NCBI GenBank assembly: GCA_003339415.1 | Contig: PDHQ01000105.1 | Location: 1 to 64,000 of the forward strand | DNA from: Ophiocordyceps camponoti-saundersi (nom. inval.) | Taxonomy: Eukaryota; Ascomycota; Sordariomycetes; Hypocreales; Ophiocordycipitaceae | DNA length: 64,000 nucleotides | Direction of reading: 5' to 3' | Shown: positions 24,671 through 36,800 of the stretch, piece by piece | Layout of the letters: every line of letters starts with the position of its first letter | Numbering within the stretch: position 1 is the stretch's first letter | The notes under the pieces: generated by a model | Told to the model about the DNA's origin: nothing | What the model saw: only the letters and a program-made list of their open reading frames with translations | The model's database searches: none | Position numbers and translations under genes: made by a program

Positions 24671-26100
24671 AATAATATAGTATCTTAAGTCTTATCTAAA
24701 AATATAGTCGGAACCCGTATCCTTTTTTATAATTAGGAAATATATATAATAACGCCTTAGTCTTACCTGTCCAATATCTGCCTTTAACTATTTTATAGTA
24801 ACTATTTCCTTTTTTAAGTTTTTAGCCCTTATTTATAAAGCTAATACCTATTTTTATAATATAAAAGAGGTATTTTCTTATATATATATATATAATATAC
24901 CCCCCTTAGGCTTATAAGCTTATTTAAAAGTATCTTAATAGCTTAAATATTATCTTTAAAAACTAGTAGAAAAAAAAAATTAAAACTTTTAAGAGAAAAT
25001 TATAGGAAAAGACTATAAGTATATATCTATTATACCTTTTAAATTAGTCACGTTAGATAAATTATCTAGGGAGGGCATGAAATACCCTCTTTTTTTCCTC
25101 TCTCTCTTTTCTTCCTTCTTCTTCCTTTATCCTCTTTTTCTTCTTTTATAAGCAGTTTTCTAGTTATTCCTTTACTTCTTCCTTTTCCGAGATAGATATT
25201 ATAAGTCCTTAAAACCTAGCTATATACGGAAAATATCGCCTTATTAAGGTTCCGATAGCTTATCCTCGGATATTAGCTATAATAATAACCTTATCTATTA
25301 ATATAAGTTTCTACCTTAGATTCCCTATATTCCTAATACTTAGAAATAATATAAAATACCTTTTTAAGATATAGAGCGTTATATACTTACTATGCCCGCA
25401 GTTAGCGTAATATTTTAAGCTAAAATTATAGCTATATTATAACTTATAGTAAATTAAGTTTTAAAAGATAATAAATATTTTCGCTCGCTTCTAGTTTAAA
25501 GCTATAATACCGAGAACGCGACTTTATATAAAAAATACTCTTATCTACGTATACGCGCCTATCCCTTTAAGTTATATATTTCGTTACCTAGTTTCTAATA
25601 TAGTGCTTATAGCTTATATATTTAAGCTAGATAAAGTTATTATTACTTATTATAGTATTTAATTAAAACGGCTAAGTTAATAGGGTTAGGGGGGTTTATA
25701 ATCGCTAATAACGATAATATTATAAAAGACTATAAGATTATTAAACTTAAAAATATTATAAATATTTAAGATAAAGATAAGTAAATAGTTCTCCTATTAC
25801 TATAATATCTAAAGCACGCTATACGCTAGCTAGCTTTAATACTATACTTATATCCCTTACTTTAGGCTTAGTAAGCTTAGGTAAACGCGGAGAAGAGACG
25901 TTAGTAAGGAAATAAACTAATCCTTTATATAGAAAAGATAATATTAAGTAGTAAATATAAGAGATAGTAATTATAATAATAATAATATAAAATAGTAAAT
26001 AAAGTAAACTTTATAATAATAAAGGGGAACTATATAAATAACTAGCATATTAGGTAAATTTATCTTAAATTTAAGTTTATTTTAAAACTTTTTAAATAAT
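24671..26100 (+). repeat. R1 copy 3
   Basis: It follows copy 2 directly and matches copy 1 to about 2,470, ending near the shared words TATATAAATAACTA and AATTTAAGTTTATT. It retains a few TG and CA outside GC context, such as GGCATGAAA near 25,075, and so is slightly less decayed than copy 1. Confidence 0.7.
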
Positions 26101-27284
26101 TATCCTTAAAAAGGTTTTATAAAATAATTTCTAACCTTTGCGGAAGTTTATATCTAAGCGATCTTTATATAATTTACTTAAATATTATATTATAACTAAT
26201 ACTAATAGATATTAAAATATTATATCTTAGTTAATAGCTTTAATATTTCCTCTATAAGTAAGTATATTATTTATATATTATTATAGAAGACTTTTAGGAG
26301 GGCTAAAAAAATAATACTAAGTTTATTACTAATATAATAGAAAGCGTTTATTTTTTTTATAATAAAAGTAAGTATAGGTAGTTTTACTTCGATATTACTT
26401 ATTATAATAGTTACTTATCTCCTAATTTATATTAAATTATAATACTAAGGAGCTTAATTATATAGCCGAATATACTCTTCCTATTTTATTAGTTTATAAA
26501 GGCGGTATTATTAAAGTGTTCCGCGTATAAGGGTGTGGATTTTATATATCCCCGCTAAATATTAAACTTTATTATTAAGATTAATAGAGGAAGATTAGCG
26601 CTTAATATACTGCTAGTATATACTTATTTAGGGGATTATATAAATAAACGTATAGCTTTCCGATAATTAAAAAAAAAAGATTTAGATTAAAAGTAATAAG
26701 CTTCGCGTAGCTAGGGGGGTTAACTAGGGACTAATATAGTTTAATCTGCTAAGTAGACGCTTATATATTATTAAGAATAAGCTTTTCTAATAAAAGTAGC
26801 TAAAAGAACTTTTTTATACTTATAACTTAAACTTAACTGCTAGCTTAAAAATTATATATTTCTTAATAAAGGTAGACTTTTTATTTTATCTTATTTTTTA
26901 GAAGCTAGAATCTAATTAACTAAGATAAATCTTTAATTTTAGAGATTATAAAATCTTCTTTTAGTTTAACCTCGTAGTCCTCACCCCCCTTACCTTAATA
27001 TTAGTATTATAAGGTAAGATTATAGCGTAAAAAAAGGATAATAATTATATTAAGGTTAGTAGTTAGTAGATTTAGCTTTAAGAATTTAACCGTAATAGCT
27101 ATTATTTAGCCTTTATAAAGGATAGCTATAGCTTATCGTTATCGTTATACTTTTATCGATTCCTTAATAATATTAGTAAGTTAGGGTTAGCTCTTTTCCC
27201 TTTACTAGTTATATAAAGTCCTCTTTCCTTTTAAAGTGTTTAAGGATCTTATATTCGCGTTTATTTTACTATTATCTTACTATT
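26101..27284. other. AT-rich stretch, no gene recognised
   Basis: GC-containing patches lie at about 26,510-26,740 (CGCGTA, GGGGGG), but no frame reads for long and no repeat match was found. The last 100 bp approach the left edge of an R2 copy. Confidence 0.5.
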
Positions 27285-27800
27285 TTAGCGGGGGGGGGGG
27301 GGGGTAGGCCGGATAATAATTCTTTATAGGGAAAATAATAAGTAGCTAGTTTTCTATAAAAATATAAGAGGGATAAGATAGAAAAGGGTAAGAACTATTT
27401 AATTTAAAGCTTAAAATTTTAAAATAAGTATTTAAAGTAGTAATTTATAATATAAAAGTATAAGGTTTAAGATAAAGTTATAATTCTATTTAATAAAGTT
27501 TTTACTATAAGTCCTCTCTAAGTCTTAACTTACGATATATAACTTTTAAAATAGCTATAAAGATAACGTTAAGGGCTAATTCTTACTTAATTATTTCCTC
27601 TCTTAAGGGAAACTAATCTATATTATATACCTTATAATAGCCCCTATCTTATCTTAATTACCTTTTATATCCTAATCTTTAGAAGCTTTTAGGAGAAGAA
27701 AAGGTTTAAGAGATTATTTAATTAACTATTTTCTAAGCTACTAATAGCCCTCTAGCTAAAGCTAACGCGTGTTTATTTTTTAAGTATTTTTACCGCTATA
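27285..27800 (+). repeat. R2 copy 2 with internal deletion
   Basis: It starts TTTTAGC followed by a 15-G run at 27,290-27,304 and then goes straight to TAGGCCGGATAATAATTCT. Copies at 2,590, 30,155 and 44,425 have about 100 bp between their two G runs, so the interval has collapsed here, as expected from deletion between the two G runs. Confidence 0.75.
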
Positions 27801-28590
27801 GCTAAACTATATTATCTTATCTTATTATAAAGTCTCTACTTAATATTACTCTTTTTATATTTACGTTTAGTAATAGTTTATTAAGTAGCTAGATTAAGCG
27901 TAAGTACTTAGCTAAGGTAAGTAAATTATCTCGCTACTTTATTTTCTAGATAACGTAATCAAGTAATAACTTTCTCTTAGTTATCTAAAAAAGGTAAATA
28001 ACGAGGTCTTATAGGTAATCCGTCGCCTAATAGATTTCTTAAAAAAATATTATTTACTAATAACTAACTTAATAATCCGCCGTCTACGCACCTAACTCGC
28101 TAAGAGGCTTTAAAAATTAGTAATAAAAATAAGGTAAACGTAGATAAGCTCGGCGCTAGGGCGCCTTACTATTTACTTTATAAAATAACTATTAATAAGG
28201 AGACTAGCGTTTATTTTAGTTTTATAAAAGGTAGAGGCATATAGATAATAAAGTTATATAAGTAACCTAAACTTAACTATTAATAGTAAATAATCCTTTT
28301 ACTATTTATATTACGCGTAATAACTTTATAACTATTAATAAGCTTATAATAATCTAGCTTTTTTCCTAAAATTAAGTTATCTTAGCTAGCGGTAGGCGGT
28401 ATTTAAACGCGTTATAGTAAAAATAAAAGCTATTATCTTAATATACTACCTCCTTCTTATCGCTTTAAGCTTAGCCTTTTTAATATATTAGTATAAGTTT
28501 TTTATTTTTTATAAGTACCTTAAGCTAGAGAAAAGCGGTAAAATCTTATAAGAATTATTAAAATAATATTCGCAGGTAAACTTATAGCTT
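27801..28590. other. AT-rich stretch, no gene recognised
   Basis: A patch at about 28,080-28,240 keeps several CG and GC words. No long frame and no repeat match were seen. Confidence 0.45.
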
Positions 28591-28592
28591 TA

Positions 28593-28838
28593 GAATAGCT
28601 TATATATTAGATAAAATTAATTATATATTAATAAGCTATTAAAGTTACTCCTCTATTTATAAGAGGTCTTAATAATATTATAAGTATAATATAGCCCGCT
28701 TAAGTTATATTATAGGAATAGCTTATATATTAAGTAAAATTAGTTATATATTAATAAGCTATTAAAGTTACTCCTTTATTTATAAGAAGTTTTAATATTA
28801 TTATAAATATAATATAGCTTACTTAAGTTATATTATAA
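28593..28838. repeat. Two-copy tandem repeat, 123-bp unit
   Basis: GAATAGCTTATATATTA starts at 28,593 and again at 28,716, and the following bases match through TAATAAGCTATTAAAGTTAC and TTAAGTTATATTATA. Differences are transitions plus small indels. This is a local duplication. Confidence 0.9.
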
Positions 28839-28839
28839 G

Positions 28840-29811
28840 TTTTTTATAGCTACTTATATTTTATATTTAGAAGGTTTATTAGCGGCCTTATTACTTAGTT
28901 CTAAAGTTCCCTTATTATTTCTAAAAGTAGCTAATCTTTTATAGCGTATATTACTAGCCTTAATATTTAGAGTATAGTTTACCTATTTTTTAAGATAAAG
29001 AATCTATACTTATAGTTACCTTATCTTAGCACGCTACTCCTCTAGCGTGTTTAGTATAGTCGGAGTCTTAGAAAAGGAGTTTATTATTATTTTCTAGTAT
29101 TATCTATAAATAGATACTAATCTTTCCCTAGTTATATTTCTCTTATATAAGTCTCCTTAGTCGACGAAAGGTCTCGTTATACGCTTTTAATATATATCTT
29201 AAAATAGAGTTATAGTTTAAGTTATATATAAAGCCTTTTCTATCTCCGCGTTAATATAAAAGTTAATATATTTTTATTAGTTACTTATTAGTAAATTATA
29301 AGCTTAGGATAATCTTATTAGCTTTATAATATATATATATTAAGTAAGTAGTAATATTAAAAAAAAAATCGAAGCTAAGTAGAAAGGTATAAAAAGGAGG
29401 GAAATTTTTATTAGTAAAATCTTAGTTAAATATAAATAAATACGTGCTTATAAGAACGGGAGAGGGCGTGGTAAAATCCTAATAGAGACGCGGTTATATT
29501 TCCTAATTATTTCTAGTTTCTTATATATTTTTCTAAGTAATTTTATTATATAAGTCTATTATAAAATATATTAGATTTTTAAGGAAATCTAGTTAAAATA
29601 TAATATTAGTAAGTTCTTATTTTATAAATTTTAGAAAGATATAATATATACCTTAAAGTAATAAAATAGTTATGCTTAATTTAACCTAATAACGATAAAT
29701 AAAGTCTTATTAAACTATTAACTAATAGAAAGCCTTTGCGCGTAATAAATAATAAGTATTTAAGCGATATTTCTTTATTAATAGATTAGTAAAAAAAAAA
29801 AAATAAAAGCT
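28840..29811. other. AT-rich stretch, no gene recognised
   Basis: Short GC-containing words such as TAGCACGCTACTCC near 29,025 are present, but there is no readable frame or matched repeat. Confidence 0.45.
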
Positions 29812-30110
29812 ACCTTAGCGGGAGTAATAGGCACCCCTGCTTATATATATATATAAGGCCCCTAGTAAGGAAGATAGTCTTAAGGAAGTAAGATTATATA
29901 AGTTTGCTAGCCCCTATAAACTATATAAGTAAGTTAGAGTTATAGGCGTTAAAAAGTATCGTTTAAGCCGATTTAATTAATCTAATAAATCTAATTAATT
30001 AGTATTACTTAGCTAGATAAAAGCTAGAGAGAGCTAAAAGGGCCTAAGAAAGTTAATTTAATATATATAAGAAAGGAGGTAGATACTTTACTATAATAGC
30101 TTATTATTTT
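29812..30110 (+). repeat. Repeat R3, copy 1
   Basis: It matches 42,835-43,115 in direct orientation: GGCACCCCTGCTTATATATA against GGCACTCTTACTTATATATA, then TAAGGAAGTA, TAATAAATCTAATTAATTA, CTTAGCTAGA, and AAGAAAGG-GGT near the end. About 45 bp later an R2 copy begins. Confidence 0.75.
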
Positions 30111-30154
30111 AACCTTCTTAAGCGAGCTTACTATCGAAATCCCCTTATTACTTT

Positions 30155-30750
30155 AGCAGGGGGGGGGGGGGCACCTTAAGTAAGCGTAGTATATACTTAT
30201 AAGGCGTAGCTTCCTTTAAAGTTACTATTATCTTTAACTAATATAAGGGGGGGGGGGGGGGTTTCTAGCTATAAGAAATAAGCTAGATAAGATAATAAGT
30301 CTTAATAGGGAAAATAATAGGAAGTTAGTTTTCTATATAAAGATAAAAAAAACTTAAAATAATAAAGATAAAAACTATTTAATTAAGTCCTCGGAACCTT
30401 TAAAAAAAACTTTAAAATTAGTAATATATAATATAAAAGTATAAGGTTTAAAATAAAGTTATAATTCCGTTTAGTAAAGTTTTTATTATAAGTCCTTTCT
30501 AAGATTTTACTTATTATATATAACTTTTAAGATAGCTATAAAAATAAGTTTAATAGCTAATTTTTACTTAGTTTTTCCTCTCTTAAGAGAAACTAAACTA
30601 TACTATATACTTAGTTATAACCGCTCCCTTATTTTAAGCGCCTTTTATAATTCTTATTTTTAGAAGCTTTTAGAAGAAAGGAAAAGTTTTAAAAACTATT
30701 TAATTCTACTTAGGATAAGTCCTTAATAGTATTTTATCTTAGCTTTGTAT
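30155..30750 (+). repeat. R2 copy 3 with two expanded G runs
   Basis: G runs of 13 (30,159-30,171) and 15 (30,247-30,261) stand where copy 1 has shorter runs. The rest follows the R2 order through CTATATAAAGATAA, GAGAAACTAAACTA and AGAAGAAAGGAAAAG. It lies shortly before the satellite. Confidence 0.8.
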
Positions 30751-30889
30751 TTATAGTAGGGGCAGATTTATATTTAGACTATAAGTCTAGGATTAGAAAA
30801 TCAGTTTTTATAATATAATATATAAATTATCTTATCGACTAAGTATATTTTATTACCTCTTCTTATCTCCTATATTATATATAATAACT

Positions 30890-33800
30890 TACGTAACTGC
30901 CCTCCTTATCCTCTAAGGGATAAACCTGTTAACTACTCTTCTTATCTCCTAAGAGATAAACCTATTAACTGCTCTTCTTATCCCCTAAAAGATAAACTTA
31001 TTAACTACTCTTCTTATCCCCTAAGGGATAAACCTATTAACTACTCTTCTTATCCCTTAGGGGATAAACCCGTTAACTGCTCTTCTTATCCCTTAAGGGA
31101 TAAACCTATTAACTACTCTTCTTATCCCTTAAAGGATAAACCCGTTAACTACTTTTCTTATCCCTTAAGAGATAAACCTATTAACTACTCTTCTTATCCC
31201 CTAAGGGATAAACTCGTTAACTGCTCTTCTTATCCCTTAGGGGATAAACTTATTAACTACTCTTTTTATCCTTTAAAAAATAAACCTATTAACTGCTCTT
31301 CTTATCCCTTAAGGGATAAACTTATTAACTACTCTTTTTATCCCTTAAGGGATAAACTTATTAACTACTCTTCTTATCCCTTAAGGGATAAACTTATTAA
31401 TTACTCTTCTTATCCCCTAAGAGATAAACCCGTTAACTACTTTTCTTATCCCCTAAGGGATAAACCTATTAACTGCTCTCCTTATCCCCTAAGGGATAAA
31501 CTTATTAACTACTCTTCTTATCTCCTAAGGGATAAACTTATTAACTACTTTTCTTATCCCTTAAGGGATAAACTTATTAACTGCTTTTCTTATCTCTTAA
31601 GGGATAAACCTATTAACTACTTTTCTTATCTCTTAGGAGATAAACTTATTAACTACTCTTCTTATCCCCTAAAAGATAAACCTATTAACTACTCTCCTTA
31701 TCCTTTAGGGGATAAATACCTATTATCTTAAGTATATCGTTATTATCTTATACGGTATAGTTAATCTCCTTATCTTTTCGCACCTATGTTAATAAAATAT
31801 AAGACTCGACTCCCGCTTCTTAGACTAAGATATAGATAAGACGCGTCTCTTTAGTCTACTTAAAGCGCTATACGCGATAGTTAGCTTACTTCTCTCTAGT
31901 TATTTTTTATAAGACTAACTTATTAACTACCTTTCTTATCCCTTAAAGGATAAACTTATTAACTACTCTTCTTATCCCTTAAGGGATAAACTTATTAACT
32001 ACTTTTCTTATCTCTTAGGGGATAAACTTATTAACTACTTTTCTTATCCTTTAGGGGATAAACTTATTAACTACTCTTCTTATCCTTTAGGGGATAAACT
32101 TATTAACTGCTTTTCTTATCCCTTAGGGGATAAACTTATTAACTACTCTTCTTATTCTCTTAAGCTTTTCTTATCCCTTAAAGGATAAACCCGTTAACTG
32201 CTTTTCTTATCCCCTAAGGGATAAACTTATTAACTACTCTTCTTATCCCTTAAGGGATAAACTTATTAACTGCTTTTCTTATCTTTTAGGGGATAAACTT
32301 ATTAACTGCTCTTCTTATTTCCTTAAGCTTTTCTTATCTTCTAGGGGATAAACCTGTTAACTACTCTTCTTATCCCTTAAGGGATAAACCCGTTAACTGC
32401 TCTTCTTATCCCTTAGGGGATAAACCTATTAACTGCTTTTTTTATCCCTTAGGGGATAAACTTATTAACTACTCTTCTTATCCCTTAGGAGATAAACTTA
32501 TTAACTGCTCTTCTTATTCCTTTAAGCTCTTCTTATCCCTTAAGGGATAAACCTATTAACTGCTCTTCTTATCCCTTAAGAGATAAACCTGTTAACTACT
32601 TTTCTTATCCCTTAAGGGATAAACTTATTAACTACTCTTCTTATCTCCTAAAAGATAAACCCGTTAACTACTCTTTTTATCCCCTAAAGGATAAACTTAT
32701 TAACTACCTTTCTTATCCTTTAAAAGATAAACTTATTAATTACTCTTCTTATCTCTTAGGGGATAAACTTATTAACTACTCTTCTTATCCCCTAAGGGAT
32801 AAACCTATTAACTACTCTTCTTATCCCTTAGGGGATAAACCTATTAATTACTTTTCTTATCCCCTAAGAGATAAACTTATTAACTACTCTCCTTATCTTT
32901 TAGGGGATAAATACTTATTATTTTAGGTATATCGTTATTATTTTATATAATATAATTAATCTCCTTATCTTTTTATACCTACGTTAACGAAATATAAAAC
33001 TTAACTCCCGCTTCTCGGACTAAGATATAGATAAGACGCGTCTCTTTAGTTTGCTTAAAGCGCTATACGCGATAATTAGCTTACTTCTCTTTAATTATCT
33101 TTTACGAAACTAACTTATTAACTACCTTTCTTATCCCTTAGGGGATAAACTTATTAACTACTTTTCTTATCTTTTAGGGGATAAACTTATTAACTACTTT
33201 TCTTATCTCTTAAGGGATAAACTTATTAATTACTTTTTTTATCTCTTAGGGGATAAACTTATTAACTACTTTTCTTATCTCTTAAGAGATAAACCTATTA
33301 ACTACTCTCCTTATCTTTTAGGGGATAAATACCTATTATTTTAGGTATATTATTATTATCTTATACGATATAGTTAATCTCCTTATCTTTTCGTACTTAT
33401 ATTAACGAAATATAAGACTTAACTTTTACTTTTCGGACTAAGATATAGATAAGATATATCTTTTTAGTTTACTTAAAACGCTATATACGATAATTAGCTT
33501 GTTTCTCTCTAGTTATTTTCTATAAAACTAACTTATTAACTACTTTTCTTATCTCCTAAGAGATAAACCTATTAACTACTCTTTTTATTTTTTAGGAGAT
33601 AAACTTATTAACTACTTTTCTTATCCCTTAAGGGATAAACTTATTAATTACTTTTCTTATCCCTTAAGGGATAAACTTATTAACTACTCTTCTTATCCCT
33701 TAAGAAATAAACCTATTAACTACTCTCTTTATCTTTTAGGGGATAAATACTTATTATTTTAGGTATATTATTATTATTTTATATAATATAGTTAATCTCC

Positions 33801-36800
33801 TTATTTTTTTATACTTATATTAACGAAATATAAAACTTAACTCCCGCTCCTTAGACTAAGATATAGATAAAACGCGTCTTTTTAGTTTACTTAAAGCGCT
33901 ATATATAATAGTTAGCTTACTTTTTTTTAGTTATTTTCTATAAAACTAACTTATTAACTACTTTTCTTATCCCTTAAGGGATAAACTTATTAACTGCTTT
34001 TCTTATCTTTTAGGGGATAAATACTTATTATTTTAGGTATATTATTATTATTTTATACGGTATAGTTAATCTCCTTATCTCTTTATACTTACGTTAACGA
34101 AATATAAAACTTAACTCCCGCTTTTTAAACTAAGATATAAATAAAACGCGTCTTTTTAGTCTGCTTAAAGCGCTATATATAATAGTTAGCTTACTTCTCT
34201 TTAATTATCTTCTATAAGACTAACCTATTAACTACTCTTTTTATCCTTTAGGAGATAAACTTATTAACTACTCTCCTTATTCCTTAAGGGATAAATACTT
34301 ATTATCTTAAGTATATTATTATTATCTTATACGGTATAGTTAATCTCCTTATCTTTTCGTATTTACGTTAATAAAATATAAAACTTAACTCCTACTTTTT
34401 AGATTAAGATATAAATAAGATATGTCTCTTTAATTTGCTTAAAGCGCTATACGCGATAGTTAGCTTACTTCTCTCTAGTTATCTTTTATAAAACTAACCT
34501 ATTAACTACCTTTCTTATCCCCTAAAAGATAAACTTATTAATTACTTTTCTTATCCCTTAAAAGATAAACTTATTAACTATTTTTCTTATCCCCTAAGGG
34601 ATAAACTTATTAACTACTCTCCTTATCTTTTAAAGGATAAATACCTATTATCTTAAGTATATTATTATTATTTTATATAGTATAATTAATCTCCTTATCT
34701 TTTCGCACTTACGTTAATAAAATATAAGACTTAACTCCCGCTTTTTAAACTAAGATATAAATAAGATATATCTCTTTAGTTTACTTAAAGCGCTATACGT
34801 AATAGTTAGCTTACTTCTCTTTAGTTATCTTCTATAAGATTAACCTATTAACTACCTTTCTTATCTCTTAAAAAATAAACTTATTAACTGCTCTTTTTAT
34901 CTTTTAAGAGATAAACTTATTAACTGCTTTTCTTATCCCTTAAGGGATAAACTTATTAACTACTTTTCTTATCCCTTAAGAGATAAACTTATTAACTACT
35001 CTTCTTATCCCCTAAAAAATAAACTTATTAACTACTCTCCTTATCCCTTAGGGGATAAATACCTATTATCTCGGGTATATTATTATTATCTTATATAATA
35101 TAGTTAATCTCCTTATCTTTTCGTACCTATATTAATAAAATATAAGACTTAACTCCCGCTTTTCGGACTAAGATATAGATAAGACGCGTCTTTTTAGTTT
35201 ACCCGAAGCGCTATATATAATAGTTAGCTTACTTCTCTCTAGTTATCTTTTACGGGACTAACTTATTAACTACTCTTCTTATCTCTTAAGAGATAAACTT
35301 ATTAATTACTTTTTTTATTCTTTAGGGGATAAATACTTATTATTTTAAGTATATTATTATTATTTTATATAATATAGTTAATCTTTTTATCCTTTCGCAC
35401 TTATATTAATAAAATATAAGACTTAACTTCCGCTTCTTAAACTAAGATATAGATAAGATATATTTTTTTAGTCTGCTTAAAGCGCTATACGCGATAGTTA
35501 GCTTACTTCTCTCTAGTTATTTTTTATAAGATTAACTTATTAACTACCTTTCTTATCCCTTAAAGGATAAACTTATTAACTACTTTTCTTATTTCTTAAA
35601 GGATAAACTTATTAACTACTCTTCTTATCCCTTAAGGGATAAACTTATTAACTACTCTCCTTATCTTTTAGGAGATAAATACTTATTATTTTAGGTATAT
35701 TATTATTATCTTATATAGTATAGTTAATCTCCTTATCTTTTTATACTTATATTAATAAAATATAAGACTTAACTCCCGTTTTTTAAACTAAGATACGGAT
35801 AAGACGCGTCTCTTTAGTCTGCCCGAAGCGCTATACGTAATAGTTAGCTTACTTCTCTCTAATTATCTTTTATAAAACTAACCTATTAACTGCCTTTCTT
35901 ATCTCTTAAGAGATAAACTTATTAACTACTCTTCTTATCTTTTAGAAAATAAACTTATTAACTACTTTTTTTATCCTTTAAGGGATAAACTTATTAATTA
36001 CTTTTTTTATCTTTTAGGAGATAAACTTATTAACTGCTTTTCTTATCTTTTAAGGGATAAACTTATTAACTACTCTTCTTATCTCTTAAGGGATAAACTT
36101 ATTAACTACTCTCCTTATCTCTTAGGGGATAAATACCTATTATCTCCGGTATATAGTTATTATCTTATATAGTATAGTTAATCTTTTTATCTTTTCGTAC
36201 CTATATTAATAAAATATAAGACTTAACTTTCGCTTCTTAAACTAAGATATAGATAAGACGCGTCTCTTTTATTTACTTAAAGCGCTGCACGCTGCCCTTC
36301 TTATCCTTAAGAGATAAACTTATTAACTACTCTCCTTATCCCTTAGGGGATAAATACCTATTATCTTAGGTATATCGTCGTTATCTTATATAGTATAGTT
36401 AATCTCCTTATCTTTTCGTACTTATATTAATAAAATATAAAACTTAACTCCCGCTCCTTAAACTAAGATATAGATAAGATATATCTTTTTAGTTTGCTTA
36501 AAGCGCTATACGCGATAGTTAGCTTACTTCTCTTTAGTTATTTTTTACGGAACTAACCTATTAACTACCTTTCTTATCCCTTAAGGGATAAACTTATTAA
36601 CTACTCTCCTTATCCCTTAAGGGATAAATACTTATTATCTTAGGTATATTATTATTATCTTATACGGTATAGTTAATCTTCTTATCTTTTTATACTTATA
36701 TTAATAAAATATAGGACTTAACTTCCGCTCCTTAAACTAAAATATAGATAAGATATATCTTTTTAATTTACTTAAAGCGCTATATATAATAGTTAGCTTA

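Noticed and set aside
30772..30800. Possible tRNA or small RNA gene in a short less-mutated patch
   Set aside because: No cloverleaf arms, A box or B box could be formed. Only isolated GC-containing words are present.
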